From: Bacteroidia bacterium
GTDB lineage: Bacteria > Bacteroidota > Bacteroidia > NS11-12g > UBA9320
Reading direction: 5' to 3'
Assembly: GCA_029253325.1 (NCBI GenBank)
Contig: JAQWZS010000075.1
Span: 1 to 35,867 of the forward strand
DNA length: 35,867 bases
The notes beneath the pieces are model-generated. The model was not told the DNA's origin, did no database searches, and was given only the letters and a program-made list of their open reading frames with translations. A program made the translations under genes and the position numbers. Of the stretch, positions 1 through 8,101 are shown in pieces. Position 1 is the first letter of the stretch. The number at the start of each line of letters is the position of its first letter.

Positions 1-33
1 GTCAAATTCTTCAATGTCGTATACTACTTTCAT
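1..33 (-). CDS. ribF: RibF, bifunctional riboflavin kinase/FAD synthetase (first 11 codons, cut by window edge)
   Basis: Only the N-terminus, MKVVYDIEEFD, is in the window; the gene runs off the left edge. Bacteroidota RibF proteins typically begin MKVY..(L/I)EEF followed by a stretch leading to TIGTFDGVHLGH, and ribF often follows truB, so both sequence and position fit. The ATG overlaps the truB stop codon in an ATGA arrangement, which indicates translational coupling. The identification rests on 11 residues plus synteny and is therefore tentative. Confidence 0.55.
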   Translation of the reverse strand, partial: MKVVYDIEEFD

Positions 34-728
34 GAGGTAAGTTGTCTTGCAAATTTGAAAAAATCTTCAGTATCTCGAATATCTGATATTTGAACGGCAT
101 CACTTAAGGGATAATCTCCAATTGATGTTCTGACCAAAGAAGACATATATGCACCACTATCCAGAGCATAACCCAAATCCCTTGCCAACGATCTTATATA
201 AGTGCCCTTGCTACAATTTATTTCGAAATGTAATTTAGGAAATGAAGATTGATCTAAATCAAATTTAGAAATGTACGCATCACGAATTTTTAGTTCAATT
301 TTTTTTCCTTTTCTAGCATGTTCATAGGCTCGTTTACCGTTTACTTTTACTGCCGAATATTGTGGTGGAACTTGTTTGATTTCTCCTCGAAATTGCTCTA
401 ATTTTTCTTCTAAAAAGGCGGGCGAAATATGATCATATGGATACTCATTGTCAACAGCTGTTTCTAAATCAAATGACGGTGTAGTCTTACCCAATTCAAA
501 TGTTCCTTTATATCCTTTTTCTTGGGCTTGCATGGATTCAATTTTTTTAGTGTATTTACCATAGCAAATGATTAACAAACCAGTTGCCAATGGATCTAAT
601 GTTCCTGCGTGGCCTATTTTCTTGATACGAGATATGTTTCTAAGTTTCTTGACTACATCAAAACTTGTCCAACGGATAGGCTTATCTATAAGTAAAAATC
701 CCCCTTCTTCAATTGTCAAATCTCCCAT
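30..728 (-). CDS. truB: tRNA pseudouridine(55) synthase TruB
   Basis: Makes the universal pseudouridine 55 in the T-loop of tRNAs, in the cytoplasm. The family signature GHAGTLDPLATGLL is at residues 39-52, with the catalytic aspartate at D45. The N-terminal GFLLIDKPxxWTSFDVV motif and the later KGTYIRSLARDLG motif (about residues 174-186) are also typical. At 232 aa it is shorter than E. coli TruB (314 aa) and lacks the C-terminal PUA domain; short forms are common in Bacteroidota. The start codon lies 1 bp from the stop of the upstream lptF/G-type gene and the stop overlaps ribF, so it sits inside a leftward operon. Confidence 0.95.
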   Translation of the reverse strand: MGDLTIEEGGFLLIDKPIRWTSFDVVKKLRNISRIKKIGHAGTLDPLATGLLIICYGKYTKKIESMQAQEKGYKGTFELGKTTPSFDLETAVDNEYPYDHISPAFLEEKLEQFRGEIKQVPPQYSAVKVNGKRAYEHARKGKKIELKIRDAYISKFDLDQSSFPKLHFEINCSKGTYIRSLARDLGYALDSGAYMSSLVRTSIGDYPLSDAVQISDIRDTEDFFKFARQLTS

Positions 729-729
729 T

Positions 730-1812
730 TTATTTTTGAGCTAATCGATACATGACAAATGCAACAATACCGAATATTATATTAGGAATAGAGGTAGCTA
801 AAAAAGGATGCATTGAACCGCTTGAGCCATAGGCTAAGAAAAACTGAAAAACAATTAAAAATGTAAAGCTTATTAGTAAACCTACACCAAGATTTAATCC
901 GATCCCACCTCTTGTCTTTTTAGTTGATACGGAGACTCCAATAAGTGTTAATATGACAATAGCTAATGGCATTAAAAATCGCTTATATTTCTCCGTTGAA
1001 TAAAAAAAGGTATTTCCTGTTCCTCGCATCTCTTCCAAACTGATCATTTGATCCAACTCCCTCAAATTAAACATCTGAACATCGTCATTTTTACGAAAAA
1101 AATCCTCTGGATTGAATGGAATAATTGTATCCATAAACTTCCCCTTTGTTAATACTTCACTAGAATCTTCAAAACGTCTAATCCACCACTTAGTCAGCTT
1201 CCATTTTTCTGTCTCCTCATTCCAACTCATACGATTAGCGTATAACTTAGATTTTAACTCCCCATTACTAATGTTCTCTATACTCACTTTGTAACCTGTA
1301 CTGTCTGAAAAATTAAAGTTACCAATACTCAGAATATTACCTGGTGAAATCTGAGTTTTAATTTGAGATTGCGAATAATGCGAACGCTCACGTATGTATG
1401 TGTTCTCAAAGTCCACACGAGTCTTATCAGCCTTAGGAATAATCCACGCCGATAGCGAAAAAGATACGAGTGCTAAAAAAATAGCTGTAATCGCATACGG
1501 AATCATGAGTCTCTTGTAGGATACTCCACTCGCTAATATGGCCACAATTTCAGAGTTCTGAGTCATTTTAGAGGTGAAAAAAATGACAGAAATAAATACA
1601 AAAACTGGACTAAAAAGGTTGAGCAAGAAGGGGACCCAATTCACATAATAATGAAAAACTACCTCATAGAATGGAGCATTATTTTCAATAAATTCATCAA
1701 TCTTTTCTGAAACATCAAAGACAATAATAATTACCGTAAAAAGCCCTAACGCAAGCAAAAATGCTCCTAGGAATCTTTTTATAATGTAGTAATCAATCTT
1801 TGTTAACTTCAC
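730..1812 (-). CDS. LptF/LptG family permease (YjgP/YjgQ)
   Basis: Predicted inner-membrane subunit of the lipopolysaccharide transporter LptB2FG, which extracts LPS from the inner membrane for delivery to the Lpt bridge. The layout is the family one: three N-terminal membrane segments (about residues 13-34, 53-78 and 100-122), a soluble beta-rich periplasmic domain (about 125-275), and three C-terminal segments (about 277-296, 305-328 and 333-357). Length (360 aa) is normal. Sequence alone does not separate LptF from LptG, and Bacteroidota usually carry more than one such gene, so no symbol is given. It follows the four-helix-bundle gene by 19 bp. Confidence 0.9.
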   Translation of the reverse strand: MKLTKIDYYIIKRFLGAFLLALGLFTVIIIVFDVSEKIDEFIENNAPFYEVVFHYYVNWVPFLLNLFSPVFVFISVIFFTSKMTQNSEIVAILASGVSYKRLMIPYAITAIFLALVSFSLSAWIIPKADKTRVDFENTYIRERSHYSQSQIKTQISPGNILSIGNFNFSDSTGYKVSIENISNGELKSKLYANRMSWNEETEKWKLTKWWIRRFEDSSEVLTKGKFMDTIIPFNPEDFFRKNDDVQMFNLRELDQMISLEEMRGTGNTFFYSTEKYKRFLMPLAIVILTLIGVSVSTKKTRGGIGLNLGVGLLISFTFLIVFQFFLAYGSSGSMHPFLATSIPNIIFGIVAFVMYRLAQK

Positions 1813-1831
1813 TTCTTTAAAGAATTATGGA

Positions 1832-2185
1832 TTAACCATTAGGGTTGATTTTTTTGATAGCTGCACCAAATAAATCAGATATAGCCTTGCACTCTTCTAA
1901 CACTGGATTTAAAATCTCCAAACTTACCCAACTTTCATCCTTGATTGTATCTATCCAATAATAACATCCGTCAACAGACTCTCGTGCATCATTTAATTTT
2001 TGAAGAAAAAAATCAGGATTTTGAGTCACCATAAGGCCTTTGGATTTAATAGCTAGGTTGGATGAATGGGTAATTAAATGTTCGCGAGTCACATTGCTCA
2101 TTAAAACATCCTTTGGTAAAACAAGTGCTATTTTCAAGCAAGTCTTGCTCAAAACTTTCGTACGGTCGTAGATATTTTCTATCAT
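1832..2185 (-). CDS. Four-helix-bundle protein of the 23S rRNA intervening-sequence (S23) family
   Basis: A 117-aa protein with no signal peptide. It has the family pattern: YDRTKVLSK at the start, LPKDV near residue 25, SSNLAIKSKG in the middle, then FLQKLNDARESVDGCYYWIDT (about residues 60-80), where the LxxARESxxxxxYW motif is diagnostic of the four-helix-bundle (S23/TIGR02436-like) group. Members are sometimes encoded in 23S rRNA insertions or near variable loci; their biochemical role is unclear. Here the gene sits between tgt and lptF/G with a 4-bp ATGA overlap with the tgt stop, so it is translationally coupled to housekeeping genes. The family assignment is recalled from memory and not searched. 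Confidence 0.75.
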   Translation of the reverse strand: MIENIYDRTKVLSKTCLKIALVLPKDVLMSNVTREHLITHSSNLAIKSKGLMVTQNPDFFLQKLNDARESVDGCYYWIDTIKDESWVSLEILNPVLEECKAISDLFGAAIKKINPNG

Positions 2186-3300
2186 AAACGTTGATCTAAT
2201 TTTTTTACCATGCTATTCTTCCAACTCACAAAGGTATCATTCAATATATGTTTTCTTGCTTCTCCTACCAGCCATAAGTAAAACTTCAAATTGTGCTCAC
2301 TTGCTATTTGAGCTCCTAAATATTCTTTTGCTTTGAATAAATGCTTGAGATAAGCCTTGCTATACTGGGGGGTCAGTTCTTCATCAACCGCAGAATAATC
2401 ATCTTCCCACTTTTTATTTTTCATATTGATCGTACCCTCTTTGGTAAACAACATTCCATTTCTTGCATTTCGTGTTGGCATAACACAATCAAACATATCT
2501 ATGCCCAAATGGATACACTCCAAAATATTGCTAGGAGTACCTACTCCCATCAAATATCTTGGCTTGCTTTCAGGTATGATCTGACATATTTGATCGCTGA
2601 TGGCATACATATCTTCGTGAGGTTCTCCTACCGATAACCCTCCTATGGCAATACCATCTGTATCGTGCTTCAAGCAATATTCTGTACTCTGTTGTCTCAA
2701 ATCTGAGAAAGTGCTTCCTTGAATAATCGGAAAAAGCTGTTGATTGTATCCATAAATAGGCTCTGTCTCTCTAAACCTTTTAATACAACGATCCAACCAT
2801 CGGTGAGTCGTGTGCATAGAGTTGGTTGCATATTCTCGTGTAGACGGGTAAGGAGTACACTCATCAAAAGCCATAATAATATCTGCTCCAATAATACGCT
2901 GTGTATCCATTACATTTTCGGGGGTAAAAAGTAATTTATGTCCATCAATATGACTCCTAAAAATCACTCCCTCTTCTGTTATCTTTCGTTGATCAGAAAT
3001 ACTATACACCTGAAACCCACCACTATCCGTCAGCATGGGTCTATCCCAATTAATGAATTGATGTAGCCCCCCAGCTCCTTTTAAAATATCCAATCCTGGC
3101 CTTAAGTACAAATGATACGTGTTACCCAAAATGATTTTTGCATCTATCTTGTCTTTTAGTATCGCTTGATCTACTGTTTTTACCGTACCTTGTGTCCCAA
3201 CAGGCATAAAGATAGGGGTTGGTATCTGACCATGGTCTGTAGTTATTAACCCAGCTCGAGCTTGGGTATTTTTATCGGTGTGTTGAAGTTCGAAAAACAC
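2182..3300 (-). CDS. tgt: tRNA-guanine transglycosylase (queuine/preQ1 tRNA-ribosyltransferase)
   Basis: Exchanges guanine-34 for preQ1 in tRNAs with GUN anticodons, in queuosine synthesis. TDSGGFQVYS at residues 91-100 holds the catalytic-base aspartate D92. GIAIGGLSVGEP is at 216-227. DCVMPTRNARNG (271-282) carries the presumed nucleophile D271. The length of 372 aa is typical. The CxCxxC zinc-ligand cluster expected near residues 305-315 is absent (the region reads DEELTPQYSKAY), although the later histidine in SEHNL remains. The start is GTG and its first base overlaps the porT stop. It is followed by the four-helix-bundle gene with a 4-bp overlap. Confidence 0.95.
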   Translation of the reverse strand: MFFELQHTDKNTQARAGLITTDHGQIPTPIFMPVGTQGTVKTVDQAILKDKIDAKIILGNTYHLYLRPGLDILKGAGGLHQFINWDRPMLTDSGGFQVYSISDQRKITEEGVIFRSHIDGHKLLFTPENVMDTQRIIGADIIMAFDECTPYPSTREYATNSMHTTHRWLDRCIKRFRETEPIYGYNQQLFPIIQGSTFSDLRQQSTEYCLKHDTDGIAIGGLSVGEPHEDMYAISDQICQIIPESKPRYLMGVGTPSNILECIHLGIDMFDCVMPTRNARNGMLFTKEGTINMKNKKWEDDYSAVDEELTPQYSKAYLKHLFKAKEYLGAQIASEHNLKFYLWLVGEARKHILNDTFVSWKNSMVKKLDQRL

Positions 3301-3995
3301 TATTGGAATATAAAACTAATTTGGATTAATTTGGGGGATATTCTTTTCAAGCTTGAAGCATAAATATACTCATCCGGCACCAATTGGTTACCTAAACTAT
3401 TACTTAACTTGAGTTCTGGACTGAATTTGAAATATTCGTAATAAAAATCAAACCCAAAACCTACATCATACGAAAACGTGTTGGGATACATGGCTACAAT
3501 GGGCTTGGTATCACTTCGATCTGTTTCGATATCACTAGTAAAATCAAAACGGTAAGTCAACCCACCCAAAAGGTACAGTCGTGCATTTTTGTGTCGAACA
3601 CTCTTGTATTCAAATGTGAAAGGCACTTCCATATAGGTCGATTCCATTTTAGCTGTTTTTACAATATCATTTTTGAAATGATAGTTCAAATCTCTGCGGG
3701 CAAATTGAATGTTCAACATGGTACGCAAATCCCAATGCTCCGCCAATCGAAAATTGACTAATCCACCTAAACCAAAGCCAGGATAGGATACTGACTCTAT
3801 ACGTTTTAGTGAATCATAGTTTAAATTATTATCATCCACCGAGAACTTCATCTTGGCTGTATTCCCCATTATCCCGAAACCAAAACGTACTGGTCTTCGA
3901 TCGTACAATGGGTTCAACTCTTGTGCTTGAGCAAACATGCCAAGTAAACTAATAAAGCTAGTTATTATTATTTTATTCCTGTGTATATGGAACAT
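3300..3995 (-). CDS. porT: Type IX secretion component PorT (outer-membrane beta-barrel)
   Basis: A 231-aa protein with a signal peptide (residues 1-24, ending AQAQ) followed by alternating amphipathic strands and a terminal aromatic residue in ISFIFQ, as expected for an outer-membrane beta-barrel. Family traits include the STYMEVPFTFEYKS segment, the LYLLGGLT segment and VGFGFDFYYEYFKFSPELKLS near the C-terminus. PorT is a core type IX secretion protein. In flavobacteria it lies next to ubiE and engB, exactly as here, which strengthens the call. The start overlaps the end of ubiE by 28 bp, so the two are co-transcribed. An unrelated small barrel protein is possible but less likely given the synteny. 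Confidence 0.83.
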   Translation of the reverse strand: MFHIHRNKIIITSFISLLGMFAQAQELNPLYDRRPVRFGFGIMGNTAKMKFSVDDNNLNYDSLKRIESVSYPGFGLGGLVNFRLAEHWDLRTMLNIQFARRDLNYHFKNDIVKTAKMESTYMEVPFTFEYKSVRHKNARLYLLGGLTYRFDFTSDIETDRSDTKPIVAMYPNTFSYDVGFGFDFYYEYFKFSPELKLSNSLGNQLVPDEYIYASSLKRISPKLIQISFIFQ

Positions 3996-4687
3996 ACGCC
4001 AAAGGTTAAACGCCTGTCATCCACTTTTCGGTATGATAGACTTCTCATTATTTGCTTAAACTCATCCCCTTCTGGAAATGCTGCCACAGATTCAGGCAGA
4101 TAAGTGTAGGCTGCCGAATCTCCAGAGAATAGCTTTCCCCAGAGCGGAAGTAGTGTTTTATTGTAAAGGTTAAAAATTAAACCAAACAGACCCGTTGGCT
4201 TTGAAAATTCTAAAATCATCACCACACCACCAGGCTTAAGTACACGATTAATCTCCGAAAGTCCTTGACTCAAATTCTCAAAGTTTCGAACACCAAAAGC
4301 CACAATCACTGCATCAAATTGATTGTCTTCGAATCTCAATTTTTCGCTATCTCCTTGCTCTAATCGAACATTTGTTACGCCTCGATCAGCAATTTTTTTT
4401 CTACCCACATCAAGCATTCCCTCCGATATATCTACACCTATAACCTCCTCGGGTTGAAGCGGCAAGGTTGCCAGAGCAAAATCTGCTGTACCTGTAGCTA
4501 CATCCAATATCTTTTTAGGTTCGTGCTTGGCAAGCATTTTGATTGCTTTTTTTCGCCAACCTACATCAATTCCTAGAGATAAAAAACGATTCAAAAAATC
4601 GTATTTGTGAGCAATGTTGTCAAACATCTGTTGTACTTGCTCTTTCTTAGAGCCATCGGCTTGGTATGGTTTTACTTTGGTACCCAT
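3968..4687 (-). CDS. ubiE: Demethylmenaquinone C-methyltransferase (UbiE/MenG)
   Basis: A SAM-dependent methyltransferase for the last step of menaquinone synthesis; Bacteroidota use menaquinone, so menG is the functional name. Seen in the sequence: YDFLNRFLSLGIDVGWRKKAI (about residues 29-49), SAM motif I LDVATGTADFAL (61-72), GVDISEGMLDVGRKK, and VAFGVRNFENLSQGLSEINRVLKPGG followed by LEFSKP. The length of 239 aa is normal. It is the first gene of the leftward operon. A promoter -7 box, TAAATTTG, sits at 4701-4708, about 13 bp before the ATG. Confidence 0.95.
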   Translation of the reverse strand: MGTKVKPYQADGSKKEQVQQMFDNIAHKYDFLNRFLSLGIDVGWRKKAIKMLAKHEPKKILDVATGTADFALATLPLQPEEVIGVDISEGMLDVGRKKIADRGVTNVRLEQGDSEKLRFEDNQFDAVIVAFGVRNFENLSQGLSEINRVLKPGGVVMILEFSKPTGLFGLIFNLYNKTLLPLWGKLFSGDSAAYTYLPESVAAFPEGDEFKQIMRSLSYRKVDDRRLTFGVCSIYTGIK

Positions 4688-4700
4688 TTTAAAGGTTGTG

Positions 4701-4708
4701 CAAATTTA
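4701..4708 (-). promoter_or_regulatory. Predicted Bacteroidota -7 promoter box for ubiE operon (TAAATTTG)
   Basis: Matches the Bacteroidota primary-sigma -7 consensus TAnnTTTG. Placing the transcript start about 7 bases from the box centre gives a leader of about 10 bases before the ubiE ATG. No convincing -33 TTG is visible at the usual spacing, so this is a tentative call. Confidence 0.5.
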
Positions 4709-4793
4709 GGTTGAATCTTGTGATTTTATTCACTACGTTTTAAACTTAATAATCTATCACAGGTTATAACAAACCACTATCCAGTTTGTGTTC

Positions 4794-4801
4794 TATCTTC
4801 G
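4794..4801 (+). promoter_or_regulatory. Predicted -7 promoter box for engB (TATCTTCG)
   Basis: TATCTTCG is one base from TAnnTTTG. The inferred transcript start (about 4804-4805) falls on the GTG codon at 4806. This favours that GTG as the real start and implies a nearly leaderless mRNA. Confidence 0.4.
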
Positions 4802-4805
4802 CAGT

Positions 4806-5411
4806 GTGAATTTTGCTAATGCCAAATTTTTAAGAAGCTACAGTCTAGTAGAACAAATCACGGATAACAAAAATCCAGAATTTGCTTTTATCGGTCGGAG
4901 TAATGTAGGAAAAAGTTCCTTGATTAATGCTCTAACAAGCAAAAAAGATATGGCAAAAACCAGTGCTAAACCCGGTAAAACTCAACTGGTCAATTTTTTT
5001 GATGTAGAAAACATCCTCAATTTGGTGGATTTACCAGGATACGGCTACGCCAAAGTAAGCAAGCAAAAACGGGAAGTTTTTGAGGAATTAATCACCGAAT
5101 ATTTACTGAGAAGTGAAAATTTGTTCATTGTCTTTGCACTCATTGATGCAGCTATTCCACCCCAACGAATCGACTTAGAGTTTATGGCTTGGTGTGGCGA
5201 GCATCGGGTACCTGTAGGCGTTATATTCACCAAGACCGACAAGAAAAAAACTAAAATTGTAGAAGCCAATATGACGGCATTTGAAGACGAACTCAGTCGA
5301 TTGTTTGAACACCTTCCCGTTACTTTCGAAACCAGTGCCAATACCAAACGAGGCATAGAAACCCTCAGCGAATGGATTGAAGAACAGATAAATACCATTA
5401 ACCATTCATAA
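4806..5411 (+). CDS. engB: Ribosome-biogenesis GTPase EngB (YihA/YsxC)
   Basis: A small TRAFAC GTPase that helps assemble the large ribosomal subunit. All G motifs are present: G1 GRSNVGKSS (residues 30-38), G2 KPGKTQ, G3 DLPGYGYAKVSK, G4 TKTDK and G5 ETSANTKRG. I chose the GTG at 4806 (201 aa) because it leaves 27 residues before FIGRSNVGKSS, as in most EngB proteins, and because a promoter box overlaps the alternative upstream GTG at 4788, which would add six residues. It is divergent from the ubiE-porT operon, a common flavobacterial arrangement. Confidence 0.93.
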   Translation: MNFANAKFLRSYSLVEQITDNKNPEFAFIGRSNVGKSSLINALTSKKDMAKTSAKPGKTQLVNFFDVENILNLVDLPGYGYAKVSKQKREVFEELITEYLLRSENLFIVFALIDAAIPPQRIDLEFMAWCGEHRVPVGVIFTKTDKKKTKIVEANMTAFEDELSRLFEHLPVTFETSANTKRGIETLSEWIEEQINTINHS

Positions 5412-5686
5412 AAAATGAGATTTGAGTTTTCGGTCAATTTGTAAAAAAATGTTCTTTTTCATAATACGTAGAGTTAAATATTAGTCCCGTAAAATTGAGA
5501 AAGATTTTTTAAAAAAACAAGGGGCTAAAAATGGAACAGAATTTTACCTTCAGGGAGTTTTATCACCCTAAGTATCTCATAGTCAGCAACTAATATTCTA
5601 AAAATGAAAGACCCAAAAAATCAAAACATGTATAAATATCATATCCAAATATAATTAATATCATATTTTTAAATAGTAAATTGAGG
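5412..5686. other. Convergent intergenic gap, no gene seen
   Basis: This 275-bp AT-rich gap separates the 3' ends of engB (plus) and the M1 peptidase (minus). No open frame longer than about 20 codons looks credible on either strand. I see no strong terminator with a T-tract; a weak pairing (GTAAAATT near 5490 with AATTTTAC near 5541) has a loop of about 40 bases. The only notable content is the repeated element at 5636-5665. Confidence 0.6.
5636..5665 (-). repeat. Orphan copy of a 28-30 bp dispersed regulatory-like element
   Basis: Matches the element at 21030-21059 in 27 of 30 bases, including two ATATCATA direct repeats 22 bp apart, with the shared core ATCATATCCAAATAT. Read on the minus strand it gives ATGATATTAATTAT, one base from the ATGATATTAATCAT palindrome at 16681-16694. 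Unlike the other copies it does not precede a gene: it points into the 3' end of the M1 peptidase gene. Confidence 0.65.
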
Positions 5687-8080
5687 CTATTCTACCACAA
5701 AACGGCGAACATCGTAGGCTTGGTTTTGTATGGAAATTCCAACCAAATACACCCCCGCAGCTAAAAACGAAATATCGATTTTGTGCGTCAATTCAGGTCC
5801 GTTTAATGGATGAGAATGGATTACCTGCCCTTTTAGATTCGTGATCTCCAAAACACCCGTTTGTGGACTCGCCAATTCTACATTGATTTCTTGACTGGCT
5901 GGGTTCGGAAATAGCTTGAATGCGGGTCGTTTGTTCGAATTAGTAACATGCGACAAGGCAACATCGTACATGGCCAAACAATACTGCCCCTTACGAAGGT
6001 TGGATATATCAATAGTTCCACGTTTGTCAAAGAGCGAACCCATGTTTTTGGAATAGTCTGAGGCCTCTGTCCAAGGAGACTGTGCATTGGGTCGGTGCAA
6101 TAGCACCAGACTATCTTCGGTAGAACGTATCAAATCGGTATCTAAAAATCCATAGTCTGGAGCCGTGGCTTTTAATCCACTATAAATGAGTTGTGCTGCT
6201 ATCTGGGTGTTTACGCCCCAAAGTCCTTGTACCTCCCAATAGCGTTCTTTGCTGAGTTGTGCCCCTTGGGGTTTACCGTACGTCCCATCTGCAGGAGCCC
6301 AATGGTGGGTAACCCATAACTGGGCCGAATCTTGATTGGTATCCACAAGTCTCACTTTTTTCATCATTCCATGCGTGAGATTTTGTTCCTCGGAAGTTAT
6401 TGCTACCTGATCTGTAGTAGTAGCATCGCTGATTTTATCATCGGGATCGATAACCCAAAATTCAGGTTTGAATGGACAAGTTATTGAAAACGTTTGTTGG
6501 GATTGACTCACTGTAATGGTCGTATCATACCGCTTGCCCTCGGTAAATACTGCTATAGATAGTCGAACATCCGTGTAGATCTCTTGATTAAAACGAGGAG
6601 TCTGCTTGATGATAAGTTGATAGACATCGTCATCGTTGAGCACAGAAAGGATATCAAAATGAGCAAAACCAGCCGTTTTGACCCATTGCTCAAAAAAACC
6701 AGTCAAATCCAATGAGGTATACGACTGGAAATGAGTATGCATATCTTGGGTAGTGACATCTTTGAATTTGTAGGTGGATTGGAAGCTTTGACAAGCCTCA
6801 AAAAAGGACTGGTCTCCCATGAATCCTCTTAGGGTATGTACCATGTCTGCTCCTTTATCGTACACGTGTCTTCCATAGGTGTTAGCATGACCTATACCAC
6901 TTACAGGCAATATTGCTTCATCGAGCACATGGGCAAACTGCAATACACTATGGTGATTGGCTTCAATATCATCATCGTAGGCTTTTTTACCATAAACCGC
7001 CTCTAAAAAAAGTCGTTCGGAATAGGATGCCCAACCCTCATTGAGCCACATGTCTTCTTGCGTTTTACAAGTGATGGTATTTCCCCACCAGTGGTGTGCC
7101 AACTCATGAGCAAACAAGGTTTCAGAAGTTTTATCTCCATTGGCTATGGCGTATCTAGGATAGGCTATATTGGTAGCATGCTCCATAGCTCCACTGTTAA
7201 AAGGTACGGTATTGAACCCTACCCGATCGAAGGTATGCTTGCCATAGGAAGACTCAAACGTACGAATACAAGTCGGTAGGTTTTCGAAGCTTTTTCTCAA
7301 ATTGGCCGTATCAGAAGCTAGAGCGGTTAGAATCACTGGTATACCATCTACGTTCATTCGAATTTCTTCGTATGGAGCTATGGCCACAGCTGCTAAGTAG
7401 GTAGGAATGGGATCATCCATTTGCCAATGGAAGGTCTCGGTTTGATCTGAATTTTTGGTAGTTTTTTGCAACAATCCATTAGCATAGGCCTTGTAGCTTG
7501 AATCTACCCTAATCAAAAAATCATAGGTCGCCCTGTCTGTAAAATTATCAAAGCATGGAAACCAAACTCGGCCAAAGTTATGAGGATCTGAAGCAAAACC
7601 TACGCCCAAATTGAAGGCATATTTACCCGAAAAATAGAATCCACCCCATTGAGGATCTTGCACTGGTTCGCCTGAATAAGAAACAACCACTTGAAGCGTA
7701 TCTCCGCTTTTGACATTATCCAAATCAATAACCAAATTGGGGCTGTTATAATTAAACTTCGCCGACTGTCCATTCACAGAAACGGAAGAAACAGGTAATT
7801 CCAATAAGTCTAATCGCATTTGAAAAGTCTCTTTTTTCAGTCGAACACGGAGTGTCGTTTGTGCATCAATACTCTTATCAATTGCGTAGTTTAAAAAAGA
7901 TGCATTAATGCGATAATGCAACACATCAAAAGTATCTGCCCTGGAATCAATGGTATTTTGTGCTTCATATTCTTGATTCATTTTCATGTGACGACAAAAC
8001 TTTTGTGCATAACAAAAACTTGAGGCCATCATTAAAAATAACATTCCGATGATTCCTTTTTTAGACATTTCCTTTAACAT
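5687..8080 (-). CDS. Secreted M1-family zinc metallopeptidase with type IX sorting domain
   Basis: Predicted extracellular aminopeptidase-like enzyme. A signal peptide covers about residues 1-25 (…SSFCYAQ). The gluzincin site is complete: HELAHHWWGN at 325-334 (zinc ligands H325, H329), the third ligand E348 in NEGWASY, and the transition-state tyrosine Y407 in VYDKG. The substrate-binding GAMEN motif reads GAMEH (297-301), a substitution. The last ~75 residues (from FKLFPNPA) form a type A T9SS C-terminal sorting domain ending in GVYLVGISIQ…RRFVVE, so the protein should be secreted by the PorT-containing system. The alternative ATG at 8068 (MSKKG…) gives a neater signal peptide; a promoter box at 8085-8092 leaves almost no leader for the 8080 start. 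It is divergent from the next gene. Confidence 0.9.
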   Translation of the reverse strand: MLKEMSKKGIIGMLFLMMASSFCYAQKFCRHMKMNQEYEAQNTIDSRADTFDVLHYRINASFLNYAIDKSIDAQTTLRVRLKKETFQMRLDLLELPVSSVSVNGQSAKFNYNSPNLVIDLDNVKSGDTLQVVVSYSGEPVQDPQWGGFYFSGKYAFNLGVGFASDPHNFGRVWFPCFDNFTDRATYDFLIRVDSSYKAYANGLLQKTTKNSDQTETFHWQMDDPIPTYLAAVAIAPYEEIRMNVDGIPVILTALASDTANLRKSFENLPTCIRTFESSYGKHTFDRVGFNTVPFNSGAMEHATNIAYPRYAIANGDKTSETLFAHELAHHWWGNTITCKTQEDMWLNEGWASYSERLFLEAVYGKKAYDDDIEANHHSVLQFAHVLDEAILPVSGIGHANTYGRHVYDKGADMVHTLRGFMGDQSFFEACQSFQSTYKFKDVTTQDMHTHFQSYTSLDLTGFFEQWVKTAGFAHFDILSVLNDDDVYQLIIKQTPRFNQEIYTDVRLSIAVFTEGKRYDTTITVSQSQQTFSITCPFKPEFWVIDPDDKISDATTTDQVAITSEEQNLTHGMMKKVRLVDTNQDSAQLWVTHHWAPADGTYGKPQGAQLSKERYWEVQGLWGVNTQIAAQLIYSGLKATAPDYGFLDTDLIRSTEDSLVLLHRPNAQSPWTEASDYSKNMGSLFDKRGTIDISNLRKGQYCLAMYDVALSHVTNSNKRPAFKLFPNPASQEINVELASPQTGVLEITNLKGQVIHSHPLNGPELTHKIDISFLAAGVYLVGISIQNQAYDVRRFVVE

Positions 8081-8084
8081 TGTA

Positions 8085-8092
8085 CGAAGATA
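8085..8092 (-). promoter_or_regulatory. Predicted -7 promoter box for the M1 peptidase (TATCTTCG)
   Basis: Same TATCTTCG octamer as upstream of engB, lying 5 bp before the first ATG and 17 bp before the ATG at 8068. It occupies most of the 21-bp gap between the two divergent secreted-protein genes. No -33 TTG is obvious. Confidence 0.4.
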
Positions 8093-8101
8093 AAACCTAT
8101 T

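Noticed and set aside
5045..5437. 130-aa minus-strand reading frame opposite engB
   Set aside because: It overlaps well-supported engB almost entirely, has no recognisable domain, and looks like a shadow frame.
5500..5525. TTTTTTAAAAAA run between engB and the peptidase as a bidirectional terminator
   Set aside because: The pairing has no GC and no loop; it is more likely chance in AT-rich DNA.
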